From: Xanthomarina arctica
GTDB lineage: Bacteria > Bacteroidota > Bacteroidia > Flavobacteriales > Flavobacteriaceae
Length of the DNA stretch: 64,000 nt
Direction of reading: 5' to 3'
Assembly: GCF_014638915.1 (NCBI RefSeq)
Contig: NZ_BMFQ01000001.1
Location: forward strand, 186,001-250,000
The first letter of the stretch is position 1, and each line of letters opens with the position of its first letter. This document shows, in pieces, positions 42,352-52,700 of this stretch. Position numbers and translations under genes: made by a program. The notes beneath the pieces were generated by a model that saw nothing but the letters and a program-made list of their open reading frames with translations, made no database searches and was not told the DNA's origin.

Positions 42352-43329
42352 TTAAACTAGGTAAAAGAATGTAAATACAAATACCCAAACTAAATCTACA
42401 AAGTGCCAATATAAACCAACTTTCTCGACCATTTCGTAGCTTCCTCTTTTTTCGTAGGTTCCAAGAATCACGTTAAAGAAAATAATTATGTTTAGCAATA
42501 CTCCAATAGATACGTGAAAACCGTGAAATCCAGTAATAAAAAAGAAGTAGTTTGCAAATAATGGTGGGCCATATTCATTGTGAATAAGGTTAGCACCTTC
42601 TACAACACCTTTTCCTTTGGTTTTTAATTCTTGTAACGATGCTGCTCTAGACAAAATAGTTTTATGTCCGTTTTCATCAGAATAGGTAGTTTTAACTAAT
42701 AAATCTTTATTTGCTTCAAAACCTGCAACAACCTCATCGATGGTATAGCTAGGTAATCCATTTTCTTTATTAAACCAAAGTCCATTTTTGGATAAATGTT
42801 GAGTACGTTCAACAGGTTGCCCAATGGCAAAATCTTTTAAAGCTACTCGATTTCCATCTGCATCCACAAATTGAATGATATTACCTCCATTGGTTGTAAC
42901 AGCTCCATATTCTCCTTTTATAAATGTTGTCCATTCATAAGCCTGAGAACCTAAGAATGTAAGTCCACCAATAATGGTTAAAAACATGTAAATGGTTACT
43001 TTTGCTTTATTCATTTGGTGACCAGCATCTACAGCTAATACCATAGTTACGGATGACATAATTAATATAAAGGTCATGAATGCCACGAAAATCATAGGAT
43101 AATTTCCATGAATAAAAGGGACGTGTGTAAACACATCGTCTGCTATTGGCCAAATTTCAGGAAATTTAAATCTTGAAAATCCGTAGGCTGCTAAAAATCC
43201 ACAGAACGTTAAAGCATCGGAAAGAATGAAAAACCACATCATCATTTTACCATAACTAGCGTTTAAAGGCTTGTTGCCTCCTCCCCAAGTTTTTTCTTCT
43301 GTTCCAGTATTTACAACTGTCGTGTTCAT
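42352..43329 (-). CDS. Cytochrome c oxidase subunit III, with a large internal insertion
   Basis: A 325-residue heme-copper oxidase subunit III. Helices one to three (about 28-130; GKMMMWFFILSDALTFCGF, MTFILIMSSVTMVLAVD, AYEWTTFI) are normal, then residues about 139-254 form a hydrophilic insertion, and the fold resumes with FANYFFFITGFHGFHVSIGV and WHFVDLVWVFVFTFFYLV. Bacterial subunit III is usually ~200 residues; the excess is this loop, which should face outward. It is the second subunit III gene of the cluster. A TATTTTTG box lies at 43362-43369. Confidence 0.93.
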   Translation of the reverse strand: MNTTVVNTGTEEKTWGGGNKPLNASYGKMMMWFFILSDALTFCGFLAAYGFSRFKFPEIWPIADDVFTHVPFIHGNYPMIFVAFMTFILIMSSVTMVLAVDAGHQMNKAKVTIYMFLTIIGGLTFLGSQAYEWTTFIKGEYGAVTTNGGNIIQFVDADGNRVALKDFAIGQPVERTQHLSKNGLWFNKENGLPSYTIDEVVAGFEANKDLLVKTTYSDENGHKTILSRAASLQELKTKGKGVVEGANLIHNEYGPPLFANYFFFITGFHGFHVSIGVLLNIIIFFNVILGTYEKRGSYEMVEKVGLYWHFVDLVWVFVFTFFYLV

Positions 43330-43470
43330 ATATTTGGTTTAGTATTTATTTAAAAGTTGAACAAAAATAATCAATTTATCTTTCTAACGAAATTTCCTTA
43401 TCTAAAATTTAAACACTCTAAATAAGGTTTGCCACAGTTATTAAAGCATATTGCTTAAAAACAATGGTTT

Positions 43471-44052
43471 TTATTTCACAAAATATAAAAATAAAAAGAG
43501 ATATAACCATAGTATATCTATAAAGTGCCAAAACGTTGCTGCTAGCTCTAGGCCAAGCATATTTGAAGGTTGATACTTTTGTTTAAAATGATTATAAATA
43601 ACCACCAACAAACAAATTAGACCAACAACCACGTGTAAAATGTGTACAACAGCTATTAAATAGATGTAAGACATGGTAATATTACTGGTTGGTCCAGTAA
43701 AATTATATCCTAAATCGATGATTTGCTGAAATCCTGAAAACTGACATATAATAAAGACAATACCAAGTACCAAGGTCGCTAATAATAACAGCGTGGTTTG
43801 TTGTCTTTTATTCTTTTCCAAGGCCTTTTTAGCTAATGCAAACGTTACACTACTAATTAAAAGAATAATGGTACTTATTATAAAAGCATTTGGTAATTGA
43901 AAATCGCTTAACCAATCTGGTCGGGTACTACTAACAACAAAAGCACTTGTCCATCCAGCAAAAGACATGACCAATGATATGATTCCAAACCAAAGCATCA
44001 TTTTTTTTGCTCTGTTATTTTTCTCTTCTAAAGTACCTTGAGTTAAATCCAT
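43471..44052 (-). CDS. Cytochrome c oxidase subunit III family protein (short form)
   Basis: A 193-residue, five-helix protein of the subunit III family: KKMMLWFGIISLVMSFAGWT, then LKKNKR-linked helices, VHILHVVVGLICLLVVIYNH and the C-terminal ATFWHFIDILWLYLFLFLYF, whose His-Phe-Asp/Asp residues are typical. It is the usual size and lies 3 bp downstream of ctaB. Having two different subunit III genes in one cluster is common in Bacteroidota. Confidence 0.93.
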   Translation of the reverse strand: MDLTQGTLEEKNNRAKKMMLWFGIISLVMSFAGWTSAFVVSSTRPDWLSDFQLPNAFIISTIILLISSVTFALAKKALEKNKRQQTTLLLLATLVLGIVFIICQFSGFQQIIDLGYNFTGPTSNITMSYIYLIAVVHILHVVVGLICLLVVIYNHFKQKYQPSNMLGLELAATFWHFIDILWLYLFLFLYFVK

Positions 44053-44055
44053 GAA

Positions 44056-44991
44056 TTATCTTATAAACTTATCTAATACGTAAACTATTTGTAACAGGGT
44101 AATGTAAGACACACTTGCCAACATTAATTGTTTTGCTGCCACAACAGTCATTTTTTTATACAATTGAATCGCGTAATAAAGCATTCCTAATCCTAATAAG
44201 AATACAATAATAGCCGAAATGGGTGTTAAATATAATCGTCCTGTAAACCCAAAAGCAGGAACAATAGATACCAAGATAGTCCAAATGGTATACATAATAG
44301 TTTGTACGGCAGTCCCTTTATCTTGTTTCCCAGTAGGCAACATAAAGAAGCCTCCTTTTTTATAATCTTCAAATAAGAACCAACCTATGGCCCAAAAATG
44401 AGGAAACTGCCAGAAAAATTGAATGGCAAATAAGGTTCCGGGTTCAACACCAAAGTTATTAGTAGCCGCAACCCACCCCAACATAAACGGAATAGCTCCA
44501 GGAATGGCTCCAACAAAAACTGCTAAGGGCGTTTTGGTTTTTAAAGGCGTGTATGCACAAGTGTATAGAAATATAGATATAGCACCAAACATAGCAGTTT
44601 GCGGATTGATACTATATAATATGGCAATTCCTAAAATAGTAAAAAGCGACGCTATAATAAAAGCTGTAGTCACGCTCATTCTACCTGCAGGAATAGGCCT
44701 GTCTTTAGTCCTATCCATTAAGGCATCTAAGTCTTTTTCAATAATTTGATTGAATGCATTGGAAGCACCAACCATGAAAAAACCACCAAATGCTAGAAGG
44801 ATTAATGTTGTATAATCTACAGTTTCAACACCTAAAAGATATCCAGCCAAGGAAGAAAAAACCACACTAACCGACAAGCGGACTTTAGTGATTTCCTTAA
44901 AATCTGAAATAACAGAATGTTTAACCGGTGAAGTGACTGTTTGACTCAAAGTAATTATTGCTTTGCCTGAGGCATTATATTGCGTTTGCAA
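44056..44991 (-). CDS. ctaB: Protoheme IX farnesyltransferase (heme O synthase)
   Basis: A 311-residue UbiA-family prenyltransferase that adds a farnesyl group to heme B to give heme O for heme-copper oxidases. The first Asp-rich motif is ASNAFNQIIEKDLDALMDRT (N-x3-D-x3-D) with the adjacent KDRPIPAGRMS; the second region is FEDYKKGGFFMLPTGKQDKG. About eight hydrophobic helices are present. It heads the ctaB-coxIII-coxIII-subunit IV-SCO set on the minus strand and supports the oxidase identity of its neighbours. Confidence 0.95.
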   Translation of the reverse strand: MQTQYNASGKAIITLSQTVTSPVKHSVISDFKEITKVRLSVSVVFSSLAGYLLGVETVDYTTLILLAFGGFFMVGASNAFNQIIEKDLDALMDRTKDRPIPAGRMSVTTAFIIASLFTILGIAILYSINPQTAMFGAISIFLYTCAYTPLKTKTPLAVFVGAIPGAIPFMLGWVAATNNFGVEPGTLFAIQFFWQFPHFWAIGWFLFEDYKKGGFFMLPTGKQDKGTAVQTIMYTIWTILVSIVPAFGFTGRLYLTPISAIIVFLLGLGMLYYAIQLYKKMTVVAAKQLMLASVSYITLLQIVYVLDKFIR

Positions 44992-45012
44992 AGATACTTT
45001 GAAAAGTTAATT

Positions 45013-47133
45013 CTACAAATCAAAATACCAATTAAATAGGTCTGTTCTAATTCCTATATTAAACCAAACCGTATTACTGTCCATAGTATTGGCCGTTTGA
45101 ACTTCTGGATTAAAATTCCTAAACGTAATATCTGTAAAAATCTTCAAATTAGTAGCTGGGTTAATTAAATAACCTGCCTGAAGATTTGCAAAAAATGTCG
45201 AGGATTTATTCCCTTGTCCAACTGTTACGTTATTATCATAAGGTCTTTCATTATAATCTTTATATATATTCCCCCCGTAACTATAATAATCTGTTCCTTC
45301 ATCAAAATCAAACCCTTTGGTTCCCACAACCAGTTTTGCATTTCCAAACCAACGTTTGTAATGATAGCGACCAATAAGAACGAATTCACTGAAATTTGCA
45401 CCCCAAAGATGCGCCATAGATTGGTTGGCATTTCCATAATTTAAAATAACCGTATTATGGGAATATGTATAAGGCCTAACTCTATTATACTCTGTTTGCA
45501 ATAATAAATCCTTCACTTTAAAAGCATTATAATACTTAAAGCCTATTTGATATCCGTATTTATTTTTCCAGCTTTTCTCTCCTCCAGAGACATCGCTCAA
45601 TGAAAATTCATCTAAAATAAATTGTCCATAGACATTCATATTATCATTTAACTTATATTTTCCAGAGAGTCCCACAAGGGCGTTTCCAGCACCTTGTCCT
45701 GTTTCAAATTCTATGGCTCTGAAAAAGATAATTGGGTTTAAATAATTTATATCAAACCCTCTATCGTTTGAATTAGTCCAAATTACAGATTCAAACAGTC
45801 CTATATTTAATCTTTTAGAAACATTCCAACTTAAAAAATGAGTTGCCATATATTTTTGCTTGTAAGCTCCATCTACCTCAACTTGTGGTCTGACATCTTT
45901 TAGCCACAACCAAGTATTTGTATATTTTATCTTCCAAAAGGTTGTGTTCAATTTTAAGAATGGATGTGGTGTTGAAACATCACTTATAAATAACGAGCGA
46001 TAACCATCTCCAATAAAGTTTTTACCATGTCCAAATTGTACATTTAAAAATTTGATAGGCGTGTAAGACAAATAGGCCTCAGCAACGGGATAATCAAAAC
46101 CATTATCTTTAAATGATTTAGCAATACCACGACCAGGTATTATGGCTGCTTCATCTGCTCCCCTTATAGATATAGCATATTGATTGTAATATTCTGCGAA
46201 GCGTCCTTGGCTTTCAAAAAAAGACGTATAAAAACTAAACTTTTTACCCAAACCACCTTGAATACTTACTCCCCTGGTATTATTATAAGTACTTGAAAAA
46301 TCGGCATCAAAATCTTTACCAACTTCAAAATCAAAAATTGGATCTATGGTAAACCAATAGTCTTTTCCTTCCACTCGAACCAACCTCTCATTCCAAAGTT
46401 TTCTTCCCGCAAAAGTTTTAGTGTCTTTCGCCAAAGTGTCTATAGCTGCTTGAAAATCGTAATAGGGAGCAACATCTTCATACATATAAGGTTTAGAGGC
46501 TGTATGACTATTTGTACCAACTAAATTGATGCTTCTGTCGAATTTTGCATAATTACTATTACTTAAAGGAATATTTAATTGACTGGTATATTCTCTGTTT
46601 GAGAAAGGAATCAATTTCATATTGACGCTATCGTATTGCTTTTTAGCCGCATTTTCCAAAACAGTTAATTCCTTGTTTACAGTAGGATCTTCATTTTTTG
46701 ATAAATCTTTAGTAGCCACAGCCTGATTAACCAAAGGAATTTTTATAGCTATGGAATATTGTTTGTAAGTGGGTTTTCCATTATAAGTTCCTGGTTCTAT
46801 TTTTGGAAGATCGCTAAAAACGCGTTTGGCTTCTTCTTTAAGTTCATTATAGGTAGCGTCAACATAAATTACTCGGAAGTCACCTTCCTTATCCACTTCA
46901 AAAAGCACAACAACATCTCCCTTATAATTTTCTTGAGTTACCTGTTCAGGAACTTTAAAGTTATTAAATACGTGAGCAAAAACCTGATTATCAAAACACT
47001 TTTGTAAAAGTTCTATTTCAACACTTTCACATTCAGAAAACACTGGTGGCCTTTCATAAGAAAAGTCGTTTTGAGCGTAAGAAAGAATTTGGAATAATAA
47101 AAAAACAATTACGAAGAACTTCTTCATATCCAT
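45013..47133 (-). CDS. Outer-membrane barrel protein with N-terminal TonB-C-like domain (RemB-like)
   Basis: A 706-residue protein. Signal peptide (KKFFVIVFLLFQILSYA) is followed by a TonB-C-like domain (about 27-135) with PPVFSECESVEIELLQKCFD, the core VVVLFEVDKEGDFRVIYVDA and EAKRVFSDLPKIEPGTYNGK, which parallel the two TonB proteins upstream. After a linker, residues about 210-706 form a Wzi/capsule-assembly-like barrel (GGLGKKFSFYTSFFESQGRF, FGHGKNFIGDGYRSLFISDV). Its make-up resembles gliding motility protein RemB of Flavobacterium, but I cannot verify orthology. Either ATG 47133 or 47127 fits. Confidence 0.8.
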   Translation of the reverse strand: MDMKKFFVIVFLLFQILSYAQNDFSYERPPVFSECESVEIELLQKCFDNQVFAHVFNNFKVPEQVTQENYKGDVVVLFEVDKEGDFRVIYVDATYNELKEEAKRVFSDLPKIEPGTYNGKPTYKQYSIAIKIPLVNQAVATKDLSKNEDPTVNKELTVLENAAKKQYDSVNMKLIPFSNREYTSQLNIPLSNSNYAKFDRSINLVGTNSHTASKPYMYEDVAPYYDFQAAIDTLAKDTKTFAGRKLWNERLVRVEGKDYWFTIDPIFDFEVGKDFDADFSSTYNNTRGVSIQGGLGKKFSFYTSFFESQGRFAEYYNQYAISIRGADEAAIIPGRGIAKSFKDNGFDYPVAEAYLSYTPIKFLNVQFGHGKNFIGDGYRSLFISDVSTPHPFLKLNTTFWKIKYTNTWLWLKDVRPQVEVDGAYKQKYMATHFLSWNVSKRLNIGLFESVIWTNSNDRGFDINYLNPIIFFRAIEFETGQGAGNALVGLSGKYKLNDNMNVYGQFILDEFSLSDVSGGEKSWKNKYGYQIGFKYYNAFKVKDLLLQTEYNRVRPYTYSHNTVILNYGNANQSMAHLWGANFSEFVLIGRYHYKRWFGNAKLVVGTKGFDFDEGTDYYSYGGNIYKDYNERPYDNNVTVGQGNKSSTFFANLQAGYLINPATNLKIFTDITFRNFNPEVQTANTMDSNTVWFNIGIRTDLFNWYFDL

Positions 47134-47188
47134 ATGTAAGTTTAATTTGCGTTGAAAGATACTATTTTTTTAATAATGATAGAATGAA

Positions 47189-47217
47189 AAAAGCCGTTAA
47201 CAAAGACGTTAACGGCT
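47189..47217 (-). terminator. Terminator after the tonB gene
   Basis: AGCCGTTAAC (47192-47201) and GTTAACGGCT (47208-47217) form a 10-bp stem with a 6-nt loop; the minus strand continues with TTTTTT. It lies 24 bp past the stop of the tonB gene at 47242. Confidence 0.85.
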
Positions 47218-47241
47218 AACAATATAAAATAATTTTAATCA

Positions 47242-48030
47242 TTAATTAATAATATTAAACTTTATAGGCAAACTATAAAGCACTTCCACATTATTATCCT
47301 TTTGTTTACCTGGTGTCATTTGTGGTAATTTTTCAACTACTCTTGAAGCTTCCCTATCTAATTGAGGCTGTTTCGCATTCGTTTTAATATCTGTTACCCT
47401 CCCCTCTTTGTCGATTTTAAACATGACGGAAATTTTTTGTTCCCCTTTTAACCCAATATCTCCCGCAATGCCTGTATTGAATTTTTTCTGAACATGAGCC
47501 GCAATCTTATCAGACATACACTGTCTTCTTTCTGCATTTGTTTTAGCATCTTCACAGCCTGGGAAAATAGGAACTTGCTCTACTGCCATAATATTCATTG
47601 GAGGTAAATCTTCTGGAACATCTAAAACAGTTACATTTCTTGGATCCACTGGTGGCTCGTTGGTAGTTGGCTCCATTACCACATCTTTTGTTTCAATTAT
47701 TGGTTCGTCATCATCACTAATTACGGGGTTATTGAAAACAACTGGTTCTTTTTTCTTTTTCTCAATTTGCTCTATCTCCTTATATATTTTAATAGGAACG
47801 TTATAAACATAAAAATCTTCCTCCTCTGTTCCCGTTCTATCTATTATGACAATTTCATTTGTTTTAAATGTCATTTCAAAAAGAGCATAGGTTAAAAGCA
47901 AACATAGAATAATACCGACTTGGAAAAAGAGGGTCGAATTAGACTTTAGACTTACTTCATGTTTTAAGGATTTTGTAACATTTGGCTCTTTTTCTTGAGC
48001 AAACTCATTTCTTCGATGTAGATTTTTCAT
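47242..48030 (-). CDS. Energy transducer TonB (copy 1)
   Basis: A 262-residue TonB-type protein: cytoplasmic basic N-terminus, one transmembrane helix (LFFQVGIILCLLLTYALFEM), a Pro/Glu/Val-rich periplasmic linker and a C-terminal TonB domain (QKISVMFKIDKEGRVTDIKT, EASRVVEKLPQMTPGKQKDN). A preceding block VPIFPGCEDAKTNAERRQCM carries two Cys, shared with its neighbours. TonB passes energy from the ExbBD motor to outer-membrane transporters. It is a paralogue of the gene 120 bp upstream, and both have their own terminators. Confidence 0.9.
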   Translation of the reverse strand: MKNLHRRNEFAQEKEPNVTKSLKHEVSLKSNSTLFFQVGIILCLLLTYALFEMTFKTNEIVIIDRTGTEEEDFYVYNVPIKIYKEIEQIEKKKKEPVVFNNPVISDDDEPIIETKDVVMEPTTNEPPVDPRNVTVLDVPEDLPPMNIMAVEQVPIFPGCEDAKTNAERRQCMSDKIAAHVQKKFNTGIAGDIGLKGEQKISVMFKIDKEGRVTDIKTNAKQPQLDREASRVVEKLPQMTPGKQKDNNVEVLYSLPIKFNIIN

Positions 48031-48081
48031 AATAATTAAATTTAAATGTTAATATTATGTCAAAAAATCAATAAACGTGCC

Positions 48082-48121
48082 AAAAAAAATCCCGTTACAA
48101 TTTCTAAATTGTAACGGGATT
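48082..48121 (-). terminator. Terminator after the second tonB gene
   Basis: AATCCCGTTACAATT and AATTGTAACGGGATT form a 15-bp perfect stem with a 4-nt loop, followed on the minus strand by TTTTTTTT. It lies 30 bp past the stop at 48151. Confidence 0.9.
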
Positions 48122-48150
48122 ATATATTTTTAAAAGAGTCTAAGTATTGC

Positions 48151-48870
48151 TTAGTCTTGCACTTGGAATTTAATAGGTAAGTAGTAAGGTACTCTTACTG
48201 CTTTTCCACGTTGTTTTCCAGGTTTCATTTTAGGCAATAAACCAACAACTCTGATAGCTTCTTGTTCTAATCTTGGGTGTGGTGCTCTTGCTTTAATATC
48301 TACAATTTCACCAGTTTTATCAATTTTAAAGAACACACTAATTTTTTGGATACCACTTAATCCTAATTCTCCTGCTAAGTCTGTATTAAACTTCTTTACA
48401 ATAAATTTCTGTAATTGCTCGTTCATACAAGCTTTCTTATCTTCATTATTTCCAGACTCACAGCCAGGAAATACAGGAACGTTTTCAATAACTGCAAAAG
48501 GAACTTCAATATCCTCTTCAACCTCTTCAACCTGAACTTCTTCTACTTCAACAATTTCTTCTTCTTGACTTGTTTCTGTAGATTCAATAACCGTTTCTTC
48601 TACTTCTTCTTCATCTTCAACTACTTCAATAACTTCTGGAGCAGCAGGAGGTGGCGGTGGAGGTGGCGGTGTTTGAAGTTGTTCCGTAATTGGAATTTCT
48701 TCTTCGAAATCTTCATCCATATTTAATTGCCCAATGTCGATTGCAGATTTATCATACGTCTTGAAATTGATAGTCTGATAAGTTACAAATAGCATTACCG
48801 CTAAACCAACAGCAAAGTATAATGAGCTATTACGTCCCACATTTGCCTTCGGATTTTTCTTTTGTTCCAT
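48151..48870 (-). CDS. Energy transducer TonB (copy 2)
   Basis: A 239-residue TonB: one N-terminal transmembrane helix (SSLYFAVGLAVMLFVTYQTI), a linker with a run of eight prolines followed by a Glu/Val-rich acidic stretch, the two-Cys block VPVFPGCESGNNEDKKACMN, and a TonB-C domain (QKISVFFKIDKTGEIVDIKA, RVVGLLPKMKPGKQRGKAVR). A minus-strand TTG-N21-TATTTTAG upstream is a weak promoter candidate. It stands first of three TonB-C genes in a row. Confidence 0.92.
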   Translation of the reverse strand: MEQKKNPKANVGRNSSLYFAVGLAVMLFVTYQTINFKTYDKSAIDIGQLNMDEDFEEEIPITEQLQTPPPPPPPPAAPEVIEVVEDEEEVEETVIESTETSQEEEIVEVEEVQVEEVEEDIEVPFAVIENVPVFPGCESGNNEDKKACMNEQLQKFIVKKFNTDLAGELGLSGIQKISVFFKIDKTGEIVDIKARAPHPRLEQEAIRVVGLLPKMKPGKQRGKAVRVPYYLPIKFQVQD

Positions 48871-48930
48871 GATTTTAAATTTTCCTGAATGCTAAAATAA
48901 CCATTTATTTGGCAATAATGCAAACGATTA

Positions 48931-49311
48931 TTATTTTTTAACGTCTATTTTCATTTTGATATTTATAAGAAAGGCTGCAAATAAAACACCTAAGATGTTT
49001 GCGAGTATGTCTAATAAATCAAAACTTCTGGATGTGGTTACCAGCATTTGTAATACTTCAATAATTATACCAAAAGCAACTGAAAGAAAAATGCTACTTA
49101 AAATGCTTTTTCTTTCACTAAAATTAAATTTGAAAGCGAATGTGTTAAACCAAAGATAAGTAAATAAAATATAAGCTAAGAAATGAAATATTTTATCACT
49201 AAATGATGGCACAATGTCTTCAACAGATCCTAAATCTAGTTTCGCTAAACTTACCGTTAGTAAAACGATGCTGTAAGTTAATGAAATTAATAAGGCCTTT
49301 TTTTTAAGCAC
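48931..49311 (-). CDS. VanZ family membrane protein
   Basis: A ~126-residue protein with four helices and the VanZ-like pattern [20 protein letters not shown], then [20 protein letters not shown] and [18 protein letters not shown]. VanZ relatives are of unknown general role; the namesake gives low-level teicoplanin resistance, which cannot be inferred here. There is no ATG: GTG at 49309-49311 or TTG at 49312-49314 overlap the gcvH stop region by about 8-11 bp. It sits between gcvH and tonB, an order often seen in flavobacteria. Confidence 0.85.
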   Translation of the reverse strand: MLKKKALLISLTYSIVLLTVSLAKLDLGSVEDIVPSFSDKIFHFLAYILFTYLWFNTFAFKFNFSERKSILSSIFLSVAFGIIIEVLQMLVTTSRSFDLLDILANILGVLFAAFLINIKMKIDVKK

Positions 49312-49684
49312 CAATCAATTCTTTGTAAGCTTCAGCACTCATTAACCCATCTACTTGAGATAAGTCTGAACATTTTACTTTAATCATCCAACCCTCTCCA
49401 TAAGGATCGCTATTTACTTTTTCTGGTTCGTCTTCTAGAGACTCGTTAAACTCGATAATTTCTCCAGAAAGAGGAAGGAAAAGGTCTGAAACAGTTTTTA
49501 CTGCTTCTACAGTTCCAAAAATCTCATCTGCATCAAGAGTTTCATCTACTGTTTCTACTTCTACGTAAACGATATCTCCTAATTCGCTTTGAGCAAAATC
49601 TGTTACACCAATAGTTGCAACATCACCTTCTATACTAACCCACTCGTGATCTTTTGTGTACTTTAAATTTGATGGAATATTCAT
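49304..49684 (-). CDS. gcvH: Glycine cleavage system protein H
   Basis: A 126-residue lipoyl carrier that shuttles the aminomethyl group of glycine among the P, T and L proteins. The lipoylated Lys lies in [20 protein letters not shown] (ETVEAVKT motif) and the C-terminal [20 protein letters not shown] is normal. ATG 49684 ([16 protein letters not shown]) matches the family; an upstream in-frame start at 49708 is not conserved. Genes for P and T proteins are not in the window. Expression is probably from TTG-N19-TACATTTG upstream. Confidence 0.97.
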   Translation of the reverse strand: MNIPSNLKYTKDHEWVSIEGDVATIGVTDFAQSELGDIVYVEVETVDETLDADEIFGTVEAVKTVSDLFLPLSGEIIEFNESLEDEPEKVNSDPYGEGWMIKVKCSDLSQVDGLMSAEAYKELIGA

Positions 49685-49705
49685 TTTATATTGTATTTGT
49701 TTTCG

Positions 49706-49735
49706 CAAATGTATTTATTCAAATTAGAATATCAA
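49706..49735 (-). promoter_or_regulatory. gcvH promoter (TTG-N19-TACATTTG)
   Basis: A perfect TAnnTTTG box (49706-49713) and TTG (49733-49735) are 19 bp apart on the minus strand, 21 bp before the gcvH ATG. This is one of the best consensus promoters in the window. Confidence 0.6.
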
Positions 49736-49745
49736 ATAGATTTTA

Positions 49746-52700
49746 TTAATTCCCGAAATTATATCTCAAAGTAATACCTCCACGTACGGTAGTTTGTGGG
49801 TAAGCCGTTGAAATAGCGTATTCTGAAAACATATAATCGAAATAGAAAATTCCTGTTAAGTTTCTACTAAATGAATAATCTGCTGTTAGTTTTCCGGACC
49901 AAACGGTTTGGCCGGAAGTTATTTGATTGTTTATAACGTCTAGATACCTTATTATGGTTTCATTTCTTCTAAGCGAAAGATCTGCTTTCATGTTTAAATC
50001 ACTAACAATTCGCTTGGAAGGTCCAGCCAATTTGGATTTTATACTTACGTCCTTAATTCTATAACCTAAACCAACAATATACTCATTTCCATGAATCTCT
50101 GTCATTAAGTTATTATCGAAACTTAAGGAAAGCAATCTATCCTTTCTAATTTCTGCAAGAATCTTTACAGAATTTTTCATTTCCATATCAATACGTACTA
50201 AAGGACTAAACATTTCTGTTAAGTTGATATTACTATAAAGTGTTTCGTTTTTAAAATTTCCTCCTTGGTTTAAAGCGTCTGGATCTAACGGATCGTAATC
50301 TAGATTTGTTCGGAATTGATTAATAGTATAAGAAGCGCGATACCCATGAATTATAGAGAATCTTTTAAAACGTTTTTTAAACCATTTCACGTTCATTAAA
50401 CCAGTGTATTTAATATCCCAGTTTGGAATTGGAAATTCCTTTATGGCAGACAACGAAATTCCTTCTGATTTCTCTCCAGTATAAGCTGATAAAAAGGATG
50501 GTAATAGAACGGCTTGATTATTTTTTCCATAACCCACTGGATATCCTTCTACATCTAATGGAAAGGTTGCACTTCCATAATGATCTTCTGCCAATCTGTT
50601 TGCTACTATAAGCCTGTTTGATCTAAAATTATCGAAGGTTTCCGATTGAGCAACATCACTTTTACTGAAAGCTGTTTTAAACAAAATGGTAGAAATACTA
50701 TAGTTTCCAAAAGAATTTGGGGTCAAAGATTCGTATTCTAGACCATCGCCATAATCGTTTACTCTATAGTTCTCAGTATAATTTTCAGCATAGGTTCTAT
50801 TTGCAACTAAATCAATTTTTAAGTCTTTTATAGGCTCAATGTTAACGGAGTAATCCAATTGTTGCGTTTTAACAGCAGTGTATTGGTCGTTAAAATCTTG
50901 ATATACTGTTAACCAACCATTTTTAGCTGCTAAATATCTCACATCTTTTTGGCTTCCAAAAGTAAAACCAACCGTTGGTTTTAATGTTCCAATAAAACCT
51001 GGAGATCTTAAGTAACCCGGCAAATATGTTCCGTTGGTTTCTGAATAATTTATTTGTATTCTTTTTACACTAGTTATAATATCTATTCCAACGTTGGTTA
51101 ATTTTTGTCCACCTTTATTGGATTTCACTGGTTTTTGATCGGTATCCTTATTCGAATCCGGAGGGGTACCTGGTCTAGATGCTGGAGCGGCTGTTCTTCT
51201 AACTGTTTTCTTTTTAAGTCCTATATAGTTATAGAGCTTATTCATGTTTAGGGTTGTGTTAATATTATGCCTGTTGGCATTAGAAACTGTATTCCCTAAA
51301 TTGTAATTCTGTCCATCAATTTCTATATCTTCAAACAAACTTGACCCTTTTTGCCATTGGAAATCGCCACTATAAGTATAGGTAGCATCAACAAAACTCA
51401 ATGCAGGGATTTTATCTATAGGAATATCATAGTTAACAGCAAGTTGTTGGAATTGCATGTTTGGATCTCCTAAATCAAAAAAGCCATTCCAAACATTTAA
51501 ATTTGGATCTGGTACGTCTCCAGCAATATTATCCTTGAAATAATTTTGTACGATATTATTGTTTGAAGCCGATAGGTTAAATTGGAGTGATTTGGTTAAG
51601 TTATAATTAATGGTATAACCATAATCGAAGGTGTAATTTCTTCTATAAAATTCTTCTAAGCCAATATTATCGCCTGCTAATTCTATTTCTCTAAATTTTT
51701 GTTGATTGTACTGACGATTAATATTTGTATTTATGGTAAAAACTGAAGGCAACGGATTAAAATTAAAATCCTTTAATAATTTCCAGTAATCTCCTGTAAA
51801 TAACGAATCGTTCTTTTTAAATGGTTCAATGGTAAAAGGTGCGAAATTGTAAGCATAATTTACACCCGTTCTAACTGTTTGATCAATTGAATTTTCAATT
51901 TCAAAATCCCTGAACTTTATTTTATTATAAGAATAATTAAACGTTAAGTTTTCTACATCGTAAAATCTAGGCTTTTCTTCGTTTGTCTTTACTTTTCTAA
52001 CACCTATAAAATTAATACTCTTTCTATTGGTATAAGTTTCAGACTGTTCTTTAATAGTATTTTTTTCATCATCTGTTTCTGCCGCATCAATTCTAGATTC
52101 TAAAGTTAAATCCTTATAGTATTGATCGTATTGTGGAGTAATCAATTCTTCACCTTGACCATAATTAAAAGGGAGTTGAATTCCCCATTTAGGTGGTAAT
52201 AATTGTCCAACATTTACATTTGTTACTACATCGTACTGCTCAACATCTTCTCTACTTCTTTGGTTTGGCTCTTGTTCTATGGAACCAAAACCAGTGGTAC
52301 TTTTTCTTCCAGTTGCACTTACGCTTGCAAAATCGGCAAAGTTGGTGTCTATGGTTAAAATGGTTGCCCAACCGCCTTCGTTATCCATATCAGACAAACG
52401 AAGCTCATCAACCCATAATTCTCCGCACTTATCTGTAGATGCTGCGTTTTTAACACCAATCATTAAAACTCTAATATCTCCAAAATTCGGATTTCCTATA
52501 ATTCCAATACGTTGCTGTCCCAAGGTATAAGGTGAAAATTCTGCTACAGGATTATCACTTAAACCATCATTAATAACATCATAAAACGTTGGTGTTGTAC
52601 TACTAATGGTACCATCACTGATGCTTTCCGATTTAATTTGCTGCAGTAATTCTAAAGGTAAATCTATATTGTTTTCAGTTGGCCATAATAATTCTCTAGT

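Noticed and set aside
48415-48726. 103-codon open frame opposite the TonB copy 2 gene, rich in Phe and Asn
   Set aside because: It is the mirror of the Glu/Val/Pro-rich linker of the TonB gene; it has no family pattern and no start signals.
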